DNA of 64,000 bases from Neisseriaceae bacterium TC5R-5. Lineage in GTDB: Bacteria; Pseudomonadota; Gammaproteobacteria; Burkholderiales; Chromobacteriaceae. Under the pieces are notes generated by a model. It had not been told where the DNA came from, did not search any database, and was given only the letters and a program-made list of their open reading frames with translations. The position numbers and the translations under genes were made by a program. The DNA is taken from assembly GCA_020830965.2 (NCBI GenBank), contig JACCFC020000016.1, positions 21,264 to 85,263 on the forward strand, in the 5' to 3' direction. Each line of letters begins with the position of its first letter. The stretch's first letter is position 1. Below, piece after piece: positions 53,764 to 62,944 of the stretch.

Positions 53764-56202
53764 TCAAGCTTGTTTGGGTTCGGCGACATTGTAGAGGGCT
53801 TGTTCGAGTTCGTGTACCGCTTGGGTGTATTGCTCAATGCTGCCAAAAATACCGCGCCGAATGTGGGTTTTGCTGCCGAATTGATCAAATGGCGGCAGTT
53901 CCAGCACTTTGGCGTCTTCAATGTTTTGCACGCCGTGGTCGGCAAATTTGTCTAGCAGGGCTTCGAGCACGGCGCGGGCTTGCTCGCCATATTTGCCGAA
54001 CACATCGCGCTTTTTGACGTTATTGGCACGCTCGCGGCGAGTGAGGGGTTTTTGGTCGAAGGCGACGTGGGCAACTAAATCGAACGCATCCAACTCGCTG
54101 CCGTTGGCGACCGCCTGCTGCAATATTTCGAGCGGCACACCATGCTCGGCCAGTTCTGCCAGTATCGCCTGTTTGCGTTCGGCGCTGTTCCAACGGCGTA
54201 GGAAGCCGGTCATATTGCCGAACTCGGCTTGCAGTGCTTTCTTGATATCGTCCTTGAGCAGAACACGGTAGTCCTCGGTGATGAGCTTGCCGTCGGCATC
54301 GAGGTATTGCGAACGCTCCACGGCCACGCGCACGTTCACATCGTCGATCACGTATTGGGTGCGGCCATTGCCACCTCGGCCAGTCTCCCCGCCTGTGTCA
54401 TCTTCATCCGTGCTGCCAGACCCATACGGTGGAGCGGATTCGCCAACACGTAGTGGATGGCTGTCTTCTGGGAGCGCTATTTCTGTTGGCAGGACAGGAT
54501 CACCGGGGCCAGGTTCGTAGATCAGCACCGGCTCACCATCGAAATCCGGATCGGCAAACAGGCGCGTCGCGCCTTTGAAATCCATGATGGTGAAGTAGAG
54601 CTTTTGGTAGTCCTCGCGCAGGCGCGTGCCACGGCCAATGATTTGCTTGAACTCGGTCATCGAGTTGATGTTCTGGTCCAGCACGATGAGCTTGCAGGTT
54701 TTGGCATCGACCCCGGTGCTCAGCAGCTTGGAGGTAGTGGCGATGACGGGGTAAGGCTCGTCGTTATCGATGAAGTAGGAAAGTTGCGCCTTGCCTTCGT
54801 TGTCGTCGCTGGTGATGCGCATCACATAGCGGCGGTTGCTGGCAGCGGCCGGAATCAGCTTGACCAATTCCTGACGCATCCGTTCGGCGTGGTCTTGGTC
54901 ATCGCAAAACACAATGGTCTTGGCCATCGGGTCGGTGGCCTTGAGGTATTCCCAGACCTTGCTGGCAACGAGTTTGGTGCGCTTTTCCAGTACCAGGGTG
55001 CGGTCGAAGTCCCGGGTGTTGTACTGGCGTTGTTCAACCACTTGGCCGAGTTTGTCGATTTTGCCTTTTTCGGGCGTATAGCCCACTGCATCGACGTCGG
55101 TGGCGATGCGGATGACCTTATAGGGGGCGAGGAAGCCGTCTTCGATGCCTTGCTTGAGCGAGTAGGTGTAGATTGGCTCGCCAAAGTAGCTGATGTTGCT
55201 GACTTCCTTGGTTTCTTTGGGCGTGGCGGTCAGGCCCAGGTGTGTGGCGCTGCTGAAGTATTTGAGCACATCATGCCAGGCGGAATCGTCAGCAGCACTG
55301 CCGCGGTGGCATTCGTCCACCACGACAAGATCGAAAAAATCGGCCGGGAATTGCTTGTAGATCTGCTTCCATTCCTCTTTGCCGGTAAGCCCCTGATACA
55401 GGGCAAGGTAGATTTCGTAGTTTTTCTTGATCTCGCGGTTGGTGACCTTGTGCATGACCTCGCCAAAAGGCGCGAAGTCTTGTTGCATGGTTTGATCGAC
55501 CAGGATATTGCGGTCGGCCAAAAACAAGATGCGTTTTTTGGCCTTGGCCTTCCACATGCGCCAGATGATCTGGAAGGCCGTGTAGGTTTTACCGGTGCCG
55601 GTGGCCATGACTAGCAGCACACGTTGCTGGCCTTTGGCAATGGCTTCGACGGCGCGGTTGATGGCCACGCGCTGGTAGTAGCGCGGTTCGCGGCCACTGC
55701 CGTCGGTGTAGAACGGTTGCTCAATGAGTTTGACGGCTTCGGGGGCGAGCAGCCCTTTCCACTGTTGGTACAGCGGCCAGAGTTCATCCAATGAAGGGAA
55801 GTCGCTGAGCTGGAGCGTGCGCTCGACAGGCTGGGTGATGCCGGTGCGGTCGTGGAGCAGGAAGCCATCGCCATTGCTACTGATGGCAAAGGGGGCGTCG
55901 AGCATTTCAGCGTAATTCAGCGCCTGCTGCATGCCGTGGCCCACCGAGAAGCGCGCTTGTTTGGCCTCGAGCACCGCAATCGGTACGTTGGGGCGGGCGT
56001 AGAGAACGAAGTCGGCACGCTTTGGGCCCCCTTTGACATGAGGGTTTTGAATGCGCGCCGCGAGCTTGCCACGCACCATGACACGCCCATCCGTGAGAGA
56101 CACTTCCTCGCGGAACTGATGCTGCTGCCAGCCCGCCTGCACGATGGCAGGGGTGATGAACTTGGTACAGATATCACGCTCGCTGAGTTGGTATTTGTCC
56201 AT
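53764..56202 (-). CDS. hsdR: Type I restriction-modification endonuclease/translocase subunit (HsdR)
   Basis: HsdR translocates unmodified DNA and cuts it. The 812-residue protein has an N-terminal PD-(D/E)xK nuclease (D64 in RADFVLY, E79 and K81 in AVLEAKQAR), a superfamily 2 helicase core with Walker A ATGTGKT at 200-206, DECH at 296-299, SATHLGLTATPKE, and motif VI QIIGRGTRLREDY, then a C-terminal helical region. All catalytic residues look intact. The start MDKYQLSERDICTKF at 56202 is preferred to an open frame reaching 56280. It is the first gene of the six-gene operon. Confidence 0.94.
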   Translation of the reverse strand: MDKYQLSERDICTKFITPAIVQAGWQQHQFREEVSLTDGRVMVRGKLAARIQNPHVKGGPKRADFVLYARPNVPIAVLEAKQARFSVGHGMQQALNYAEMLDAPFAISSNGDGFLLHDRTGITQPVERTLQLSDFPSLDELWPLYQQWKGLLAPEAVKLIEQPFYTDGSGREPRYYQRVAINRAVEAIAKGQQRVLLVMATGTGKTYTAFQIIWRMWKAKAKKRILFLADRNILVDQTMQQDFAPFGEVMHKVTNREIKKNYEIYLALYQGLTGKEEWKQIYKQFPADFFDLVVVDECHRGSAADDSAWHDVLKYFSSATHLGLTATPKETKEVSNISYFGEPIYTYSLKQGIEDGFLAPYKVIRIATDVDAVGYTPEKGKIDKLGQVVEQRQYNTRDFDRTLVLEKRTKLVASKVWEYLKATDPMAKTIVFCDDQDHAERMRQELVKLIPAAASNRRYVMRITSDDNEGKAQLSYFIDNDEPYPVIATTSKLLSTGVDAKTCKLIVLDQNINSMTEFKQIIGRGTRLREDYQKLYFTIMDFKGATRLFADPDFDGEPVLIYEPGPGDPVLPTEIALPEDSHPLRVGESAPPYGSGSTDEDDTGGETGRGGNGRTQYVIDDVNVRVAVERSQYLDADGKLITEDYRVLLKDDIKKALQAEFGNMTGFLRRWNSAERKQAILAELAEHGVPLEILQQAVANGSELDAFDLVAHVAFDQKPLTRRERANNVKKRDVFGKYGEQARAVLEALLDKFADHGVQNIEDAKVLELPPFDQFGSKTHIRRGIFGSIEQYTQAVHELEQALYNVAEPKQA

Positions 56203-56856
56203 GTTAACGCCCCCACTTCTTATTAATTGCTGCCTTGTTATTGTTGATCTGTGCTGCCAGCACAAACCCCATTCGCCCACTTCAGGCCACTAGTATTTAC
56301 ATAACCGTCTGATCTTTTACAGTAACTAATGGCAGGACGATTGCGCTTGCGCCGCAGCACTGTCTGGCATGTGTGGATATTGATCTTCAGTTCAACACCT
56401 AAACATCATCTTAAGTCGCCGTTAGTCTAACAGAGGAGGACTTTAGCGGTCATTGGCAAATGGCCATGATTAAAAAGTGGCAGCTTCTCCTGGTTGTTGA
56501 GTAAAAGTGTGCGTAATCTTTAGATGCCTAAATCGTCGCCGAAACCTCCACCCAGGTCGCCAGTTGCCGCTTTCGCCACCACGGTTATTGATCGATGCGA
56601 GTGTTATTGCCTATTTGTACCTGCTGACTCTTCGTGAGTACATTGCCGCCACTTTAGATGTGACCTTCAGAGAAGATGAGCTACGCCTAGGTGAGCGAGG
56701 GGGCACGCGGCTGTTTGCACAGCCGCGTAAAATGAAAAATCGCCCTCGTCTCGTGCGGCACAGCCCGCAGAGTTTTGAGGACGATCAGAACAGTATTTCT
56801 AGTCGCAACTACCACGAGCCAATGCGGGAATAATTGTTCACATGCGGTACACGTAC
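56203..56856. other. 654-bp gap upstream of the restriction operon
   Basis: No complete gene is visible. The first ~300 bp should hold the hsdR promoter, but no clear -35/-10 pair stands out. The second half has a decayed transposase-like fragment (56507-56833) and a strong hairpin, ACGCGGCTG (56705-56713) with CAGCCGCGT, which lacks a T-run and so is not an obvious terminator. Confidence 0.5.
56507..56833 (+). pseudogene. Possible ISAs1-family transposase remnant
   Basis: A 108-codon frame containing LREYIAATLDVTFREDELRL. This resembles the conserved LDVTFREDESR-type segment near the C-terminus of ISAs1-family transposases. Sequence on either side does not match, no inverted repeats were found, and no ribosome-binding site is present, so it is at most a decayed fragment. 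It could also be a chance frame. Confidence 0.3.
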
Positions 56857-58158
56857 TCACCTGGCAGCGGCGATTAGTTCCCGAACAATTTTATTCCGCG
56901 ACAAATCGACTTCTGCGATGCTGAGATCTTCATTCAACACCCAGGCAGTACTGCTGTCGCGGCTAAAGCTAATTGCCTGACGCGGTCCTCGCAAGCCAGT
57001 AATTTCACCATTCACATTAAAAGCAGGCAAGGCGACAACGGTTAAAGAATTACTCTTTAAATTACCTGCATATAAGAAGCGCCCATCAGGACGTAAGGCT
57101 GCGCCATAGGGATCCTTGCCAACCTTCACCGATTTGATAACTTGTTTGCTGGCAAGATCAACCCAGGATAGAGTGTCGGCGCCGCTATTGGCCGCAAATA
57201 AGGTTTTACCATCAGCGCTGATTGAAATGGCGCGGATTTTGTTGAAACCACTGATATCAGCGATCGGCTGTAGCTTGTCAGTGTCGACAACTGTAATTTT
57301 GTCACCAAGGAAATTGGTGACAAACAGGGTTTGCCCATCTGGGGATAACTTGACACCCTGTCTGGGCTGAGCAAAGCCGGTAATCACTTTCTCAGCGCGC
57401 CACTGAGCCAGATTGAGCACCGTCACCGTATTACTGGCCTGATTATTGACGTAAAGACGCTGTCCCTGCTTATCAATAGCCGTCCCAAACGCGCCAGGTC
57501 CCACGGCCAATGTGGCTTCTTTTTGTAAACTTTGCGCGTTCCAGCGCTCAATCACACCCTTGCTACTATCCGAGACATAAAAAGTTTCGCCATTGGGTGC
57601 AAAAACGATATTGCGCGGAGAAATAAAACCAGTCAGTTCCTGCCTGAGCTGACCACTGCGTAAATCATAGACCAGCACTTTAGCGCTACCACTCTTCGCC
57701 GCTAAGGCCAATGTTTCTGCCGGATTAACTGCCAGCGTGTTATTGCTGATCTGAGCATCAAACGCTATCACCGCTTTCTCAGCATCTCTTTTTGCCAAGT
57801 GCCAAACATTTTTCACTTGATCGCCAGTATGATCCCCTGCTTGTTGATCTTTGCTAAAAAGATATAAAGGTTTGCCGCGGTATGCCCACTGTTGAGTACC
57901 ATCATCGCGTTGAATCAAACTGAAACCACTGCTGAGTCTGACTTCTTTCCCTGCCAGCAACGGCGGCCATAATGCAGCACAGTCGGCTTTACAAACGCTA
58001 CTCCCGCTACCCGCCACATCTTTATCGAAAATATATAACGCCATCCCTTTCTCATCAGTCAGCAAGCCCTCTTTATCGATGATGGGGGTTGCTGCAACGG
58101 CAGAACTGCCTAAGTACCATAGGGATAACACACTCACTACTTTGCGCCACTGGCTCAT
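56857..58158 (-). CDS. Secreted fusion: lipoprotein-15 repeat domain plus YVTN-type beta-propeller
   Basis: A 433-residue exported protein. After a signal peptide (VVSVLSLWYLGSSAVAATP), residues about 27-120 form a secreted-repeat (PF03640-type) domain: LLTDEKGMALYIFDKDVAGSG, CKADCAALWPPLL, and YRGKPLYLFSKDQQAGDHTGD. From about 135 to the end come seven beta-propeller blades with YVTN-like cores (GQTLFVTNFLGDKITVVDTD; GRFLYAGNLKSNSLTVV). Both parts are common extracytoplasmic modules; their union in one chain is unusual. No function can be assigned. Confidence 0.85.
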   Translation of the reverse strand: MSQWRKVVSVLSLWYLGSSAVAATPIIDKEGLLTDEKGMALYIFDKDVAGSGSSVCKADCAALWPPLLAGKEVRLSSGFSLIQRDDGTQQWAYRGKPLYLFSKDQQAGDHTGDQVKNVWHLAKRDAEKAVIAFDAQISNNTLAVNPAETLALAAKSGSAKVLVYDLRSGQLRQELTGFISPRNIVFAPNGETFYVSDSSKGVIERWNAQSLQKEATLAVGPGAFGTAIDKQGQRLYVNNQASNTVTVLNLAQWRAEKVITGFAQPRQGVKLSPDGQTLFVTNFLGDKITVVDTDKLQPIADISGFNKIRAISISADGKTLFAANSGADTLSWVDLASKQVIKSVKVGKDPYGAALRPDGRFLYAGNLKSNSLTVVALPAFNVNGEITGLRGPRQAISFSRDSSTAWVLNEDLSIAEVDLSRNKIVRELIAAAR

Positions 58159-58650
58159 TCCATTCCCTTTATAAGAAAAACAAAATCGCTTTGAGAAGAC
58201 TCCAGCACCTTAGCGACCCTTCATTTAAGGACCGCCTTAAAAAAACCTATAGTTCCAATAGACAGCATTATGGGAGCACTTGAGCACTCGTAAAATATTG
58301 CACGCTAAGGAATGCTCAATCCAGCAGCGGCGCGACTTTGCTCGTGGTAGTTACCACCCAAAATACTGTTTTGATCGTTCTCGACACTCGGTAGGCTACA
58401 CGGCACGATACAAAAACGATTTTCCAAAAATGAACAAGCAAAGCCGATACTTGCAGCGGTGGCGTTCTCACCGCAGCCTCTCAAAAATGTTAGTTTTCGA
58501 TCAAATAAACGATACCGAAAGCTTAACGTACGATATTTTACGAATTCTCAAGTGGCCCCCTATCAACAGTCCAATGCGGTGGCCAATTTTAGTTCATCAC
58601 AACACATAAAATTGGGTAACCCTGGCGTCTCTCGTATCGTTCATCCCGAG
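58159..58650. other. 492-bp gene-free stretch
   Basis: Several short frames occur, but none has a ribosome-binding site, recognisable domain or consistent codon use. The region is AT-rich compared with the restriction operon. It should contain the promoter of the beta-propeller gene. No repeat or terminator was recognised. Confidence 0.5.
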
Positions 58651-59367
58651 TTACATTGCCGCAAATTCGCGCTCAAGTTCTTTCGGATTGCTCATCCACA
58701 AAACGCCAAGCTGCGCGGACCTTGCATCGGGGAAGATATCTTCCGTTCCTGCTTCTATCGCTTGCACAATGTTTTCCGCAGTGTCAGCAGCACTGGTTTT
58801 TTGCATGTCCATTTGGCTCGCCATATCGGTGTCGATCGGACCGGGGAAGATGCCGAAGACGGCAATATTCTTCGACTTCAATTCAGTACGGCTACCTTGA
58901 ATAGCGGAGAACAGCGCCGCTTTTGATGCCGAGTAACCGCCAATGCCTGTCATGCTCGCCAAGCCCGCGATGGAGCTGATGCTGGCAATTGCGCCACCAC
59001 CGTTTTGGGTAATGACTGGAACGAAAGCACGAGTGACGCTCAGTGTGCCGAAGTAATTAACTTGCATGTTTTGCTGCAAGTCTTCTATCGAACCTTCAAT
59101 CACATTGGCAAACGCCAACGCACCTGCATTGTTGATCAGCATTTGTACGTCGCTCGCCAGTGTTGCAGCTGCCTGTACTTGATCCACATTCGTGATGTCG
59201 AGTGTGACTGGGACTACACGCGAATCGTTAAAGTCGGGCAAGTCGCCGATAACACGCGCGGTCGCATACACTTTCTTGACGCCATGTTTTAGAGCAGCTT
59301 GAACGAGGGCTTTACCGATACCTCGATTAGCACCAGTGATGAACACAACTTTGTCTTTGAATTGCAT
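58651..59367 (-). CDS. Short-chain dehydrogenase/reductase
   Basis: A 238-residue NAD(P)-dependent oxidoreductase of the classical SDR type: FITGANRGIGKALVQAALKHG (nucleotide binding), NNAGALAF, catalytic SISSIAGLASM and YSASKAALFS (Ser, Tyr, Lys). GGAG precedes the ATG. The sequence is near to SDRs of the CsgA/sepiapterin-reductase-like group, but the substrate is unknown. It is followed on the same strand by the beta-propeller gene and preceded by an aldehyde dehydrogenase 124 bp away. Confidence 0.9.
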   Translation of the reverse strand: MQFKDKVVFITGANRGIGKALVQAALKHGVKKVYATARVIGDLPDFNDSRVVPVTLDITNVDQVQAAATLASDVQMLINNAGALAFANVIEGSIEDLQQNMQVNYFGTLSVTRAFVPVITQNGGGAIASISSIAGLASMTGIGGYSASKAALFSAIQGSRTELKSKNIAVFGIFPGPIDTDMASQMDMQKTSAADTAENIVQAIEAGTEDIFPDARSAQLGVLWMSNPKELEREFAAM

Positions 59368-59491
59368 AGTGATTCTCCAGGGGTCACTTGAGAGTTCGGA
59401 AAATATCCGTACGCTAGTAACAACATCAATTAAGCCATTGATTTTTAAATAATCAAATTTAATAAACGAGACTCTTCAACACGGCCTTGTG

Positions 59492-60946
59492 TCAGAACGA
59501 ATAATGACGGGGGGTAGTTTGAAGAGTAATCCAACGTAGATCGGTGAAGGAGTCTATGCCCGCTTGACCACCAAAATGCCCCATTCCGCTCTCTTTCACG
59601 CCACCAAATGGCATTTGAGGCTCATCATGCACAGTCGAACTATTAATGTGGCAGATACCCGTTTGAAGCTGCTTCGATAATGTGAGGGCCCGCGCCAAAT
59701 CACGACTGAACACAGCACTGGATAGCCCATAGGGGTTGTCGTTGGCGTGTGCAATAGCTTCTTCCTCCCCTTTCACGCGCACAATCCCTTTGACCGGAGC
59801 AAAGGTCTCTTCATGGTATAAGCGCATCTGCGGTGTCACGTGATCAAGAAGGGTGGCCGGCATCAGCGTACTATTGACTTTACCTCCACACAGTAAGGTC
59901 GCTCCTTTGGCCAGCGCATCATCAATCAATTCATTGCAATGCTCCACGGTGCTAATGTCGATGACTGCCCCAAGTGCTACCGACTCCGTCCTAGGATCTC
60001 CTACTGATAACGAACGAGCCTTAGCTACTAATTTTCCGATAAAATCATCGGCAATCCGATTATCGACAATCAATTTCTCTGTCGACATACAAACTTGGCC
60101 CGAGTTCGAGAACGCACCAAAGGCGGCAGCCTCTACAGCAGCCTCAATATCAGCATCGTGGAGAACAATAAATGGCGCCTTGCCCCCCAACTCCAGCACG
60201 GCTGGCTTCAGATGTTGCGCACAGACCATACCGATTTCCCTGCCCACTTTGGTAGAGCCGGTAAAATTGATTCGCCGGACAGCGGGATGAGCAATCATCG
60301 TAGAGACTAGCTTTGCCGCATCGGCGGGCGAGTTAGTGACAAAATTGACTACGCCAGGAGGGAGGCCGGCTTCTTGTAAGGCGGAAACAATCAAACCATG
60401 TGTGGCAGGACAGCGTTCCGATCCTTTTAGGACCACTGTGTTGCCGCAAGCCAACGGTAGTGCAAGAGCCCGTACCCCCAAGATAATAGGAGCATTCCAA
60501 GGTGCCATGGCTAATACCACCCCCGCCGCCTGACGAACCCCCATGGCTAAATTACCTGGCACATCAGAAGGAATAACGTCACCCCCCACTTGACTGACGC
60601 GTGATGCGGCCTCCAAGAGTCCATTGGCGGCAATGTCCAAATTGAAATCCACCCATCCAACTGAGGAGCCCGTTTCTTCCGCCATCGTTTGAATAAATTC
60701 ATCTCGCTTATTACGTAGAGACTGGGCTGCACGTATGAGCAACTCTCGACGGGCGCTAGGACCTAAGTTGGACCAAGCTGGAAAAGCTGCTGCTGCAGCG
60801 TCTACCGCTCGTAGCACATCGGCTTCAGTCGCAGCCGGAGCTCGCGTAACGGGCTTGTTATCCAATGGGTTGTGGCGGGTAAAGCTAGCACCATTACTGG
60901 CCTCTACTGCCTCACCGTTAATTAACATTTTTATTGCATTCATCAT
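59492..60946 (-). CDS. NAD(P)-dependent aldehyde dehydrogenase (salicylaldehyde dehydrogenase-like)
   Basis: A 484-residue enzyme that oxidises an aldehyde to the acid. It shows MAPWNAPIILGVRALALPLACGN, the glutamate motif LELGGKAPFIVL, the catalytic cysteine in FSNSGQVCMSTEKL, and EETFAPVKGIVRVKGEEEA. The overall pattern is closest to salicylaldehyde/vanillin-type dehydrogenases; the substrate is inferred only from that. The start is at one of two adjacent ATGs (60946 or 60943) after AAGAGG. Confidence 0.9.
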   Translation of the reverse strand: MMNAIKMLINGEAVEASNGASFTRHNPLDNKPVTRAPAATEADVLRAVDAAAAAFPAWSNLGPSARRELLIRAAQSLRNKRDEFIQTMAEETGSSVGWVDFNLDIAANGLLEAASRVSQVGGDVIPSDVPGNLAMGVRQAAGVVLAMAPWNAPIILGVRALALPLACGNTVVLKGSERCPATHGLIVSALQEAGLPPGVVNFVTNSPADAAKLVSTMIAHPAVRRINFTGSTKVGREIGMVCAQHLKPAVLELGGKAPFIVLHDADIEAAVEAAAFGAFSNSGQVCMSTEKLIVDNRIADDFIGKLVAKARSLSVGDPRTESVALGAVIDISTVEHCNELIDDALAKGATLLCGGKVNSTLMPATLLDHVTPQMRLYHEETFAPVKGIVRVKGEEEAIAHANDNPYGLSSAVFSRDLARALTLSKQLQTGICHINSSTVHDEPQMPFGGVKESGMGHFGGQAGIDSFTDLRWITLQTTPRHYSF

Positions 60947-61075
60947 TTGACCTCTTGAGTAAAAAGAAAGCTCAATCATCGGCAAAGGAAACAACTGGGC
61001 TGGCAGACTCCAGCCCAGATCTTTAACAGTCAGTCGTCGAACAGATTTATCCGTTTGTCACATCTGTTTTTCGAA

Positions 61076-62014
61076 TTAACGTTTTACGTTACGATCCAAG
61101 AAGTTAACGATGCGCTCACCCATTTCCTGACCATGTGTTTCCAAGGGGAAATGGCCGGAATCGTACATGTGGACTTCTGTGCCAGGGATATCGCGTTTAT
61201 AAGGTTCTGCTCCTGGGGCGATGAAAATTTCGTCGTTTTTCCCCCAAAGAACTAATGTAGCAGGCTTATTTTTTCTAAAATAATCATGCCATTTAGGATA
61301 GAGCGGCAGATTTGTACGATAGTCATAGAAGAGATCAAGCTGGATCTCCTGATTACCAGGACGATCCAATCTTGCTTGGTCGACTGTCCAAGCATCAGGA
61401 CTCACCAGCGAGACATCTTTGACTCCATTAGTGTACTGCCAATGAGTTGCTTTGCTGCTGGTAAGCCAACGAATCGCCTCGCGCTCTTTGCTCGCCCCGG
61501 TTTTCCAGTAAGCTTTGATTGGATCCCAGAACCCGCCAATCCCTTCGTTGTAGGCATTGCCATTTTGTACAACCAATGCGGTAACCTTCTCCGGGTGCTT
61601 GGTAGCTAAACGGAAACCTACCGGTGCGCCATAGTCCATCACATACAATGCATAATTTTGTAGCTTCAATTTCTGCGTCAGCTTATCAACCACCGAGGCA
61701 TAGTTATCGAACGTATAGGCAAATTTCTTACGATCTGGTGCGTCACTGTAGCCAAAACCAGGATAGTCCGGAGCGATGACATGGTATTTTTTCGCGAGGA
61801 TAGGAATGAGGTTGCGGTACATATGCGAACTGGTCGGAAAACCATGTAACAGAACAACCGTCGGAGCATTAACTGGACCCGCCTCGCGGTAGAAAACGCC
61901 AACATTGTCAATTTTCTCGGTATGGTAAGTAACCGGACTCTCTGCGTGTACCATAGTTGGTGCTACTGCTGTAACGCCTAGTACGAAGGCAACATTTGCG
62001 AATGTTTTTTTCAT
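61076..62014 (-). CDS. Exported alpha/beta hydrolase (haloalkane dehalogenase/epoxide hydrolase-like)
   Basis: A 312-residue hydrolase with a signal peptide (FANVAFVLGVTAVAPTMVHAE). The fold's motifs are VVLLHGFPTSSHMYRN (oxyanion hole), DYPGFGYSD, and the nucleophile elbow YVMDYGAPVGFR with aspartate rather than serine, as in dehalogenases and epoxide hydrolases; VLWGKNDEIF and the histidine in DSGHFPLETHG complete the triad. AGGAG precedes the start. It is divergent from the TetR gene and has a TetR operator in its upstream region, so it is probably repressed by it. Confidence 0.9.
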   Translation of the reverse strand: MKKTFANVAFVLGVTAVAPTMVHAESPVTYHTEKIDNVGVFYREAGPVNAPTVVLLHGFPTSSHMYRNLIPILAKKYHVIAPDYPGFGYSDAPDRKKFAYTFDNYASVVDKLTQKLKLQNYALYVMDYGAPVGFRLATKHPEKVTALVVQNGNAYNEGIGGFWDPIKAYWKTGASKEREAIRWLTSSKATHWQYTNGVKDVSLVSPDAWTVDQARLDRPGNQEIQLDLFYDYRTNLPLYPKWHDYFRKNKPATLVLWGKNDEIFIAPGAEPYKRDIPGTEVHMYDSGHFPLETHGQEMGERIVNFLDRNVKR

Positions 62015-62043
62015 GAACCGCTCCTAAATAAAGTCATAAATTT

Positions 62044-62057
62044 ACCGATCGTTCGGT
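62044..62057. promoter_or_regulatory. TetR operator 1
   Basis: ACCGATCGTTCGGT, a 14-bp near-palindrome with ACCGA/TCGGT arms. It lies 30 bp upstream of the hydrolase start and is repeated 63 bp away. Confidence 0.8.
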
Positions 62058-62106
62058 ATTGGTGATACGATAATGCACACCTCCGCCGCTGTCAAGCTTG
62101 AATTGT

Positions 62107-62120
62107 TCCGATCGTTCGGT
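62107..62120. promoter_or_regulatory. TetR operator 2
   Basis: TCCGATCGTTCGGT, identical to operator 1 except for the first base, 35 bp upstream of the TetR start codon. The pair would let one regulator control both divergent genes, including its own. Confidence 0.8.
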
Positions 62121-62154
62121 TATTTTTAACTAAGATCAAATTTCAGGAGCTTTT

Positions 62155-62724
62155 ATGGCCAATGCCAAAAAAATTGAGGATGCCGAGCTCTTACAGAGAC
62201 TTTCCACTGTTTTTAAGAATTACGGATATGAGGGCGCATCGCTAACTATCATGTCGGTTGCCACGGGTTTGAAAAAACCGAGCCTGTATCACCGCTTTCC
62301 TAATGGCAAGGAGCAGATGGCTAGCGAGACGCTTTCATTCATACGTGCGTGGCTGGCTGAACACATCTCCGTACTATTAGAAGAAGAACTACCGCCACAG
62401 AAAAGATTCGCCAATTTTATACGTGAGATGAATGGTTTATATGAGGGCGGCAATGAATCCTGCTTGCTTAATATGTTAACGCTGCCGCGCCACAATGCCA
62501 GTTCATTAGGCAAAGCTATTTCCGATATTATGATGCAGCTTATATTTACCTTGTCCACCCTGGCACAAACGGCCGGTATCAGTAAAGAATGGGCAGACCA
62601 TAATGCCGAACAAGTGCTAATAGAGTTGCAAGGGGCGCTAGTTATCTGCCGTGGGCTTAACAATTCAGCCCCATTCGAGCGCATGTTACAGAGATTACCG
62701 ACTATTCTATTTAATGAGCATTAA
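62155..62724 (+). CDS. TetR/AcrR-family transcriptional regulator
   Basis: The 189-residue protein has an N-terminal TetR helix-turn-helix at about 10-55 (FKNYGYEGASLTIMSVATGL, then KKPSLYHRFPNGKEQM) and a C-terminal ligand domain with NESCLLNMLTLPRH. CAGGAG precedes the ATG. It is divergent from the alpha/beta hydrolase gene with two operators between them. The aldehyde dehydrogenase, SDR and quinone reductase genes around it may belong to the same regulon, an inference. Confidence 0.92.
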   Translation: MANAKKIEDAELLQRLSTVFKNYGYEGASLTIMSVATGLKKPSLYHRFPNGKEQMASETLSFIRAWLAEHISVLLEEELPPQKRFANFIREMNGLYEGGNESCLLNMLTLPRHNASSLGKAISDIMMQLIFTLSTLAQTAGISKEWADHNAEQVLIELQGALVICRGLNNSAPFERMLQRLPTILFNEH

Positions 62725-62884
62725 TGAGCAAAGCGAGAAACACCGTTTGCTACTCGTACAAGAGTAGATAGCAAAGGTTTCATACTGAGGCAGGCCTAAG
62801 ATACACGCAAAGCGTAGACCCAAAAAGATGTGTGTTATTGCGGTCAATAGAAGAAGCTATGCAAACGCCAACAACAGCTCCAAT

Positions 62885-62907
62885 TATGCCGTCTAATAGA
62901 CGGCATA
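62885..62907. terminator. Perfect hairpin between converging tetR and mdaB-like genes
   Basis: TATGCCGTCTA (62885-62895) and TAGACGGCATA (62897-62907) form an 11-bp perfect inverted repeat around one base. It lies between the ends of two converging genes. There is no T-run on either strand, so its role as a terminator is only suggested by position. Confidence 0.45.
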
Positions 62908-62944
62908 GCAGAAGTATTCAGGGAATGGCTAACCAGCCAGCTGC

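Noticed and set aside
54457..55614. 385-codon plus-strand frame opposite hsdR
   Set aside because: The minus strand here encodes the helicase motifs of HsdR; the mirror frame shows no family features.
56705..56728. Hairpin ACGCGGCTG/CAGCCGCGT as a terminator
   Set aside because: Neither strand has a T-run after the stem, and no gene ends immediately before it.
58280..58926. Two overlapping plus-strand frames of 109 and 155 codons
   Set aside because: The second runs antisense into the SDR gene, and neither has a ribosome-binding site or known domain.
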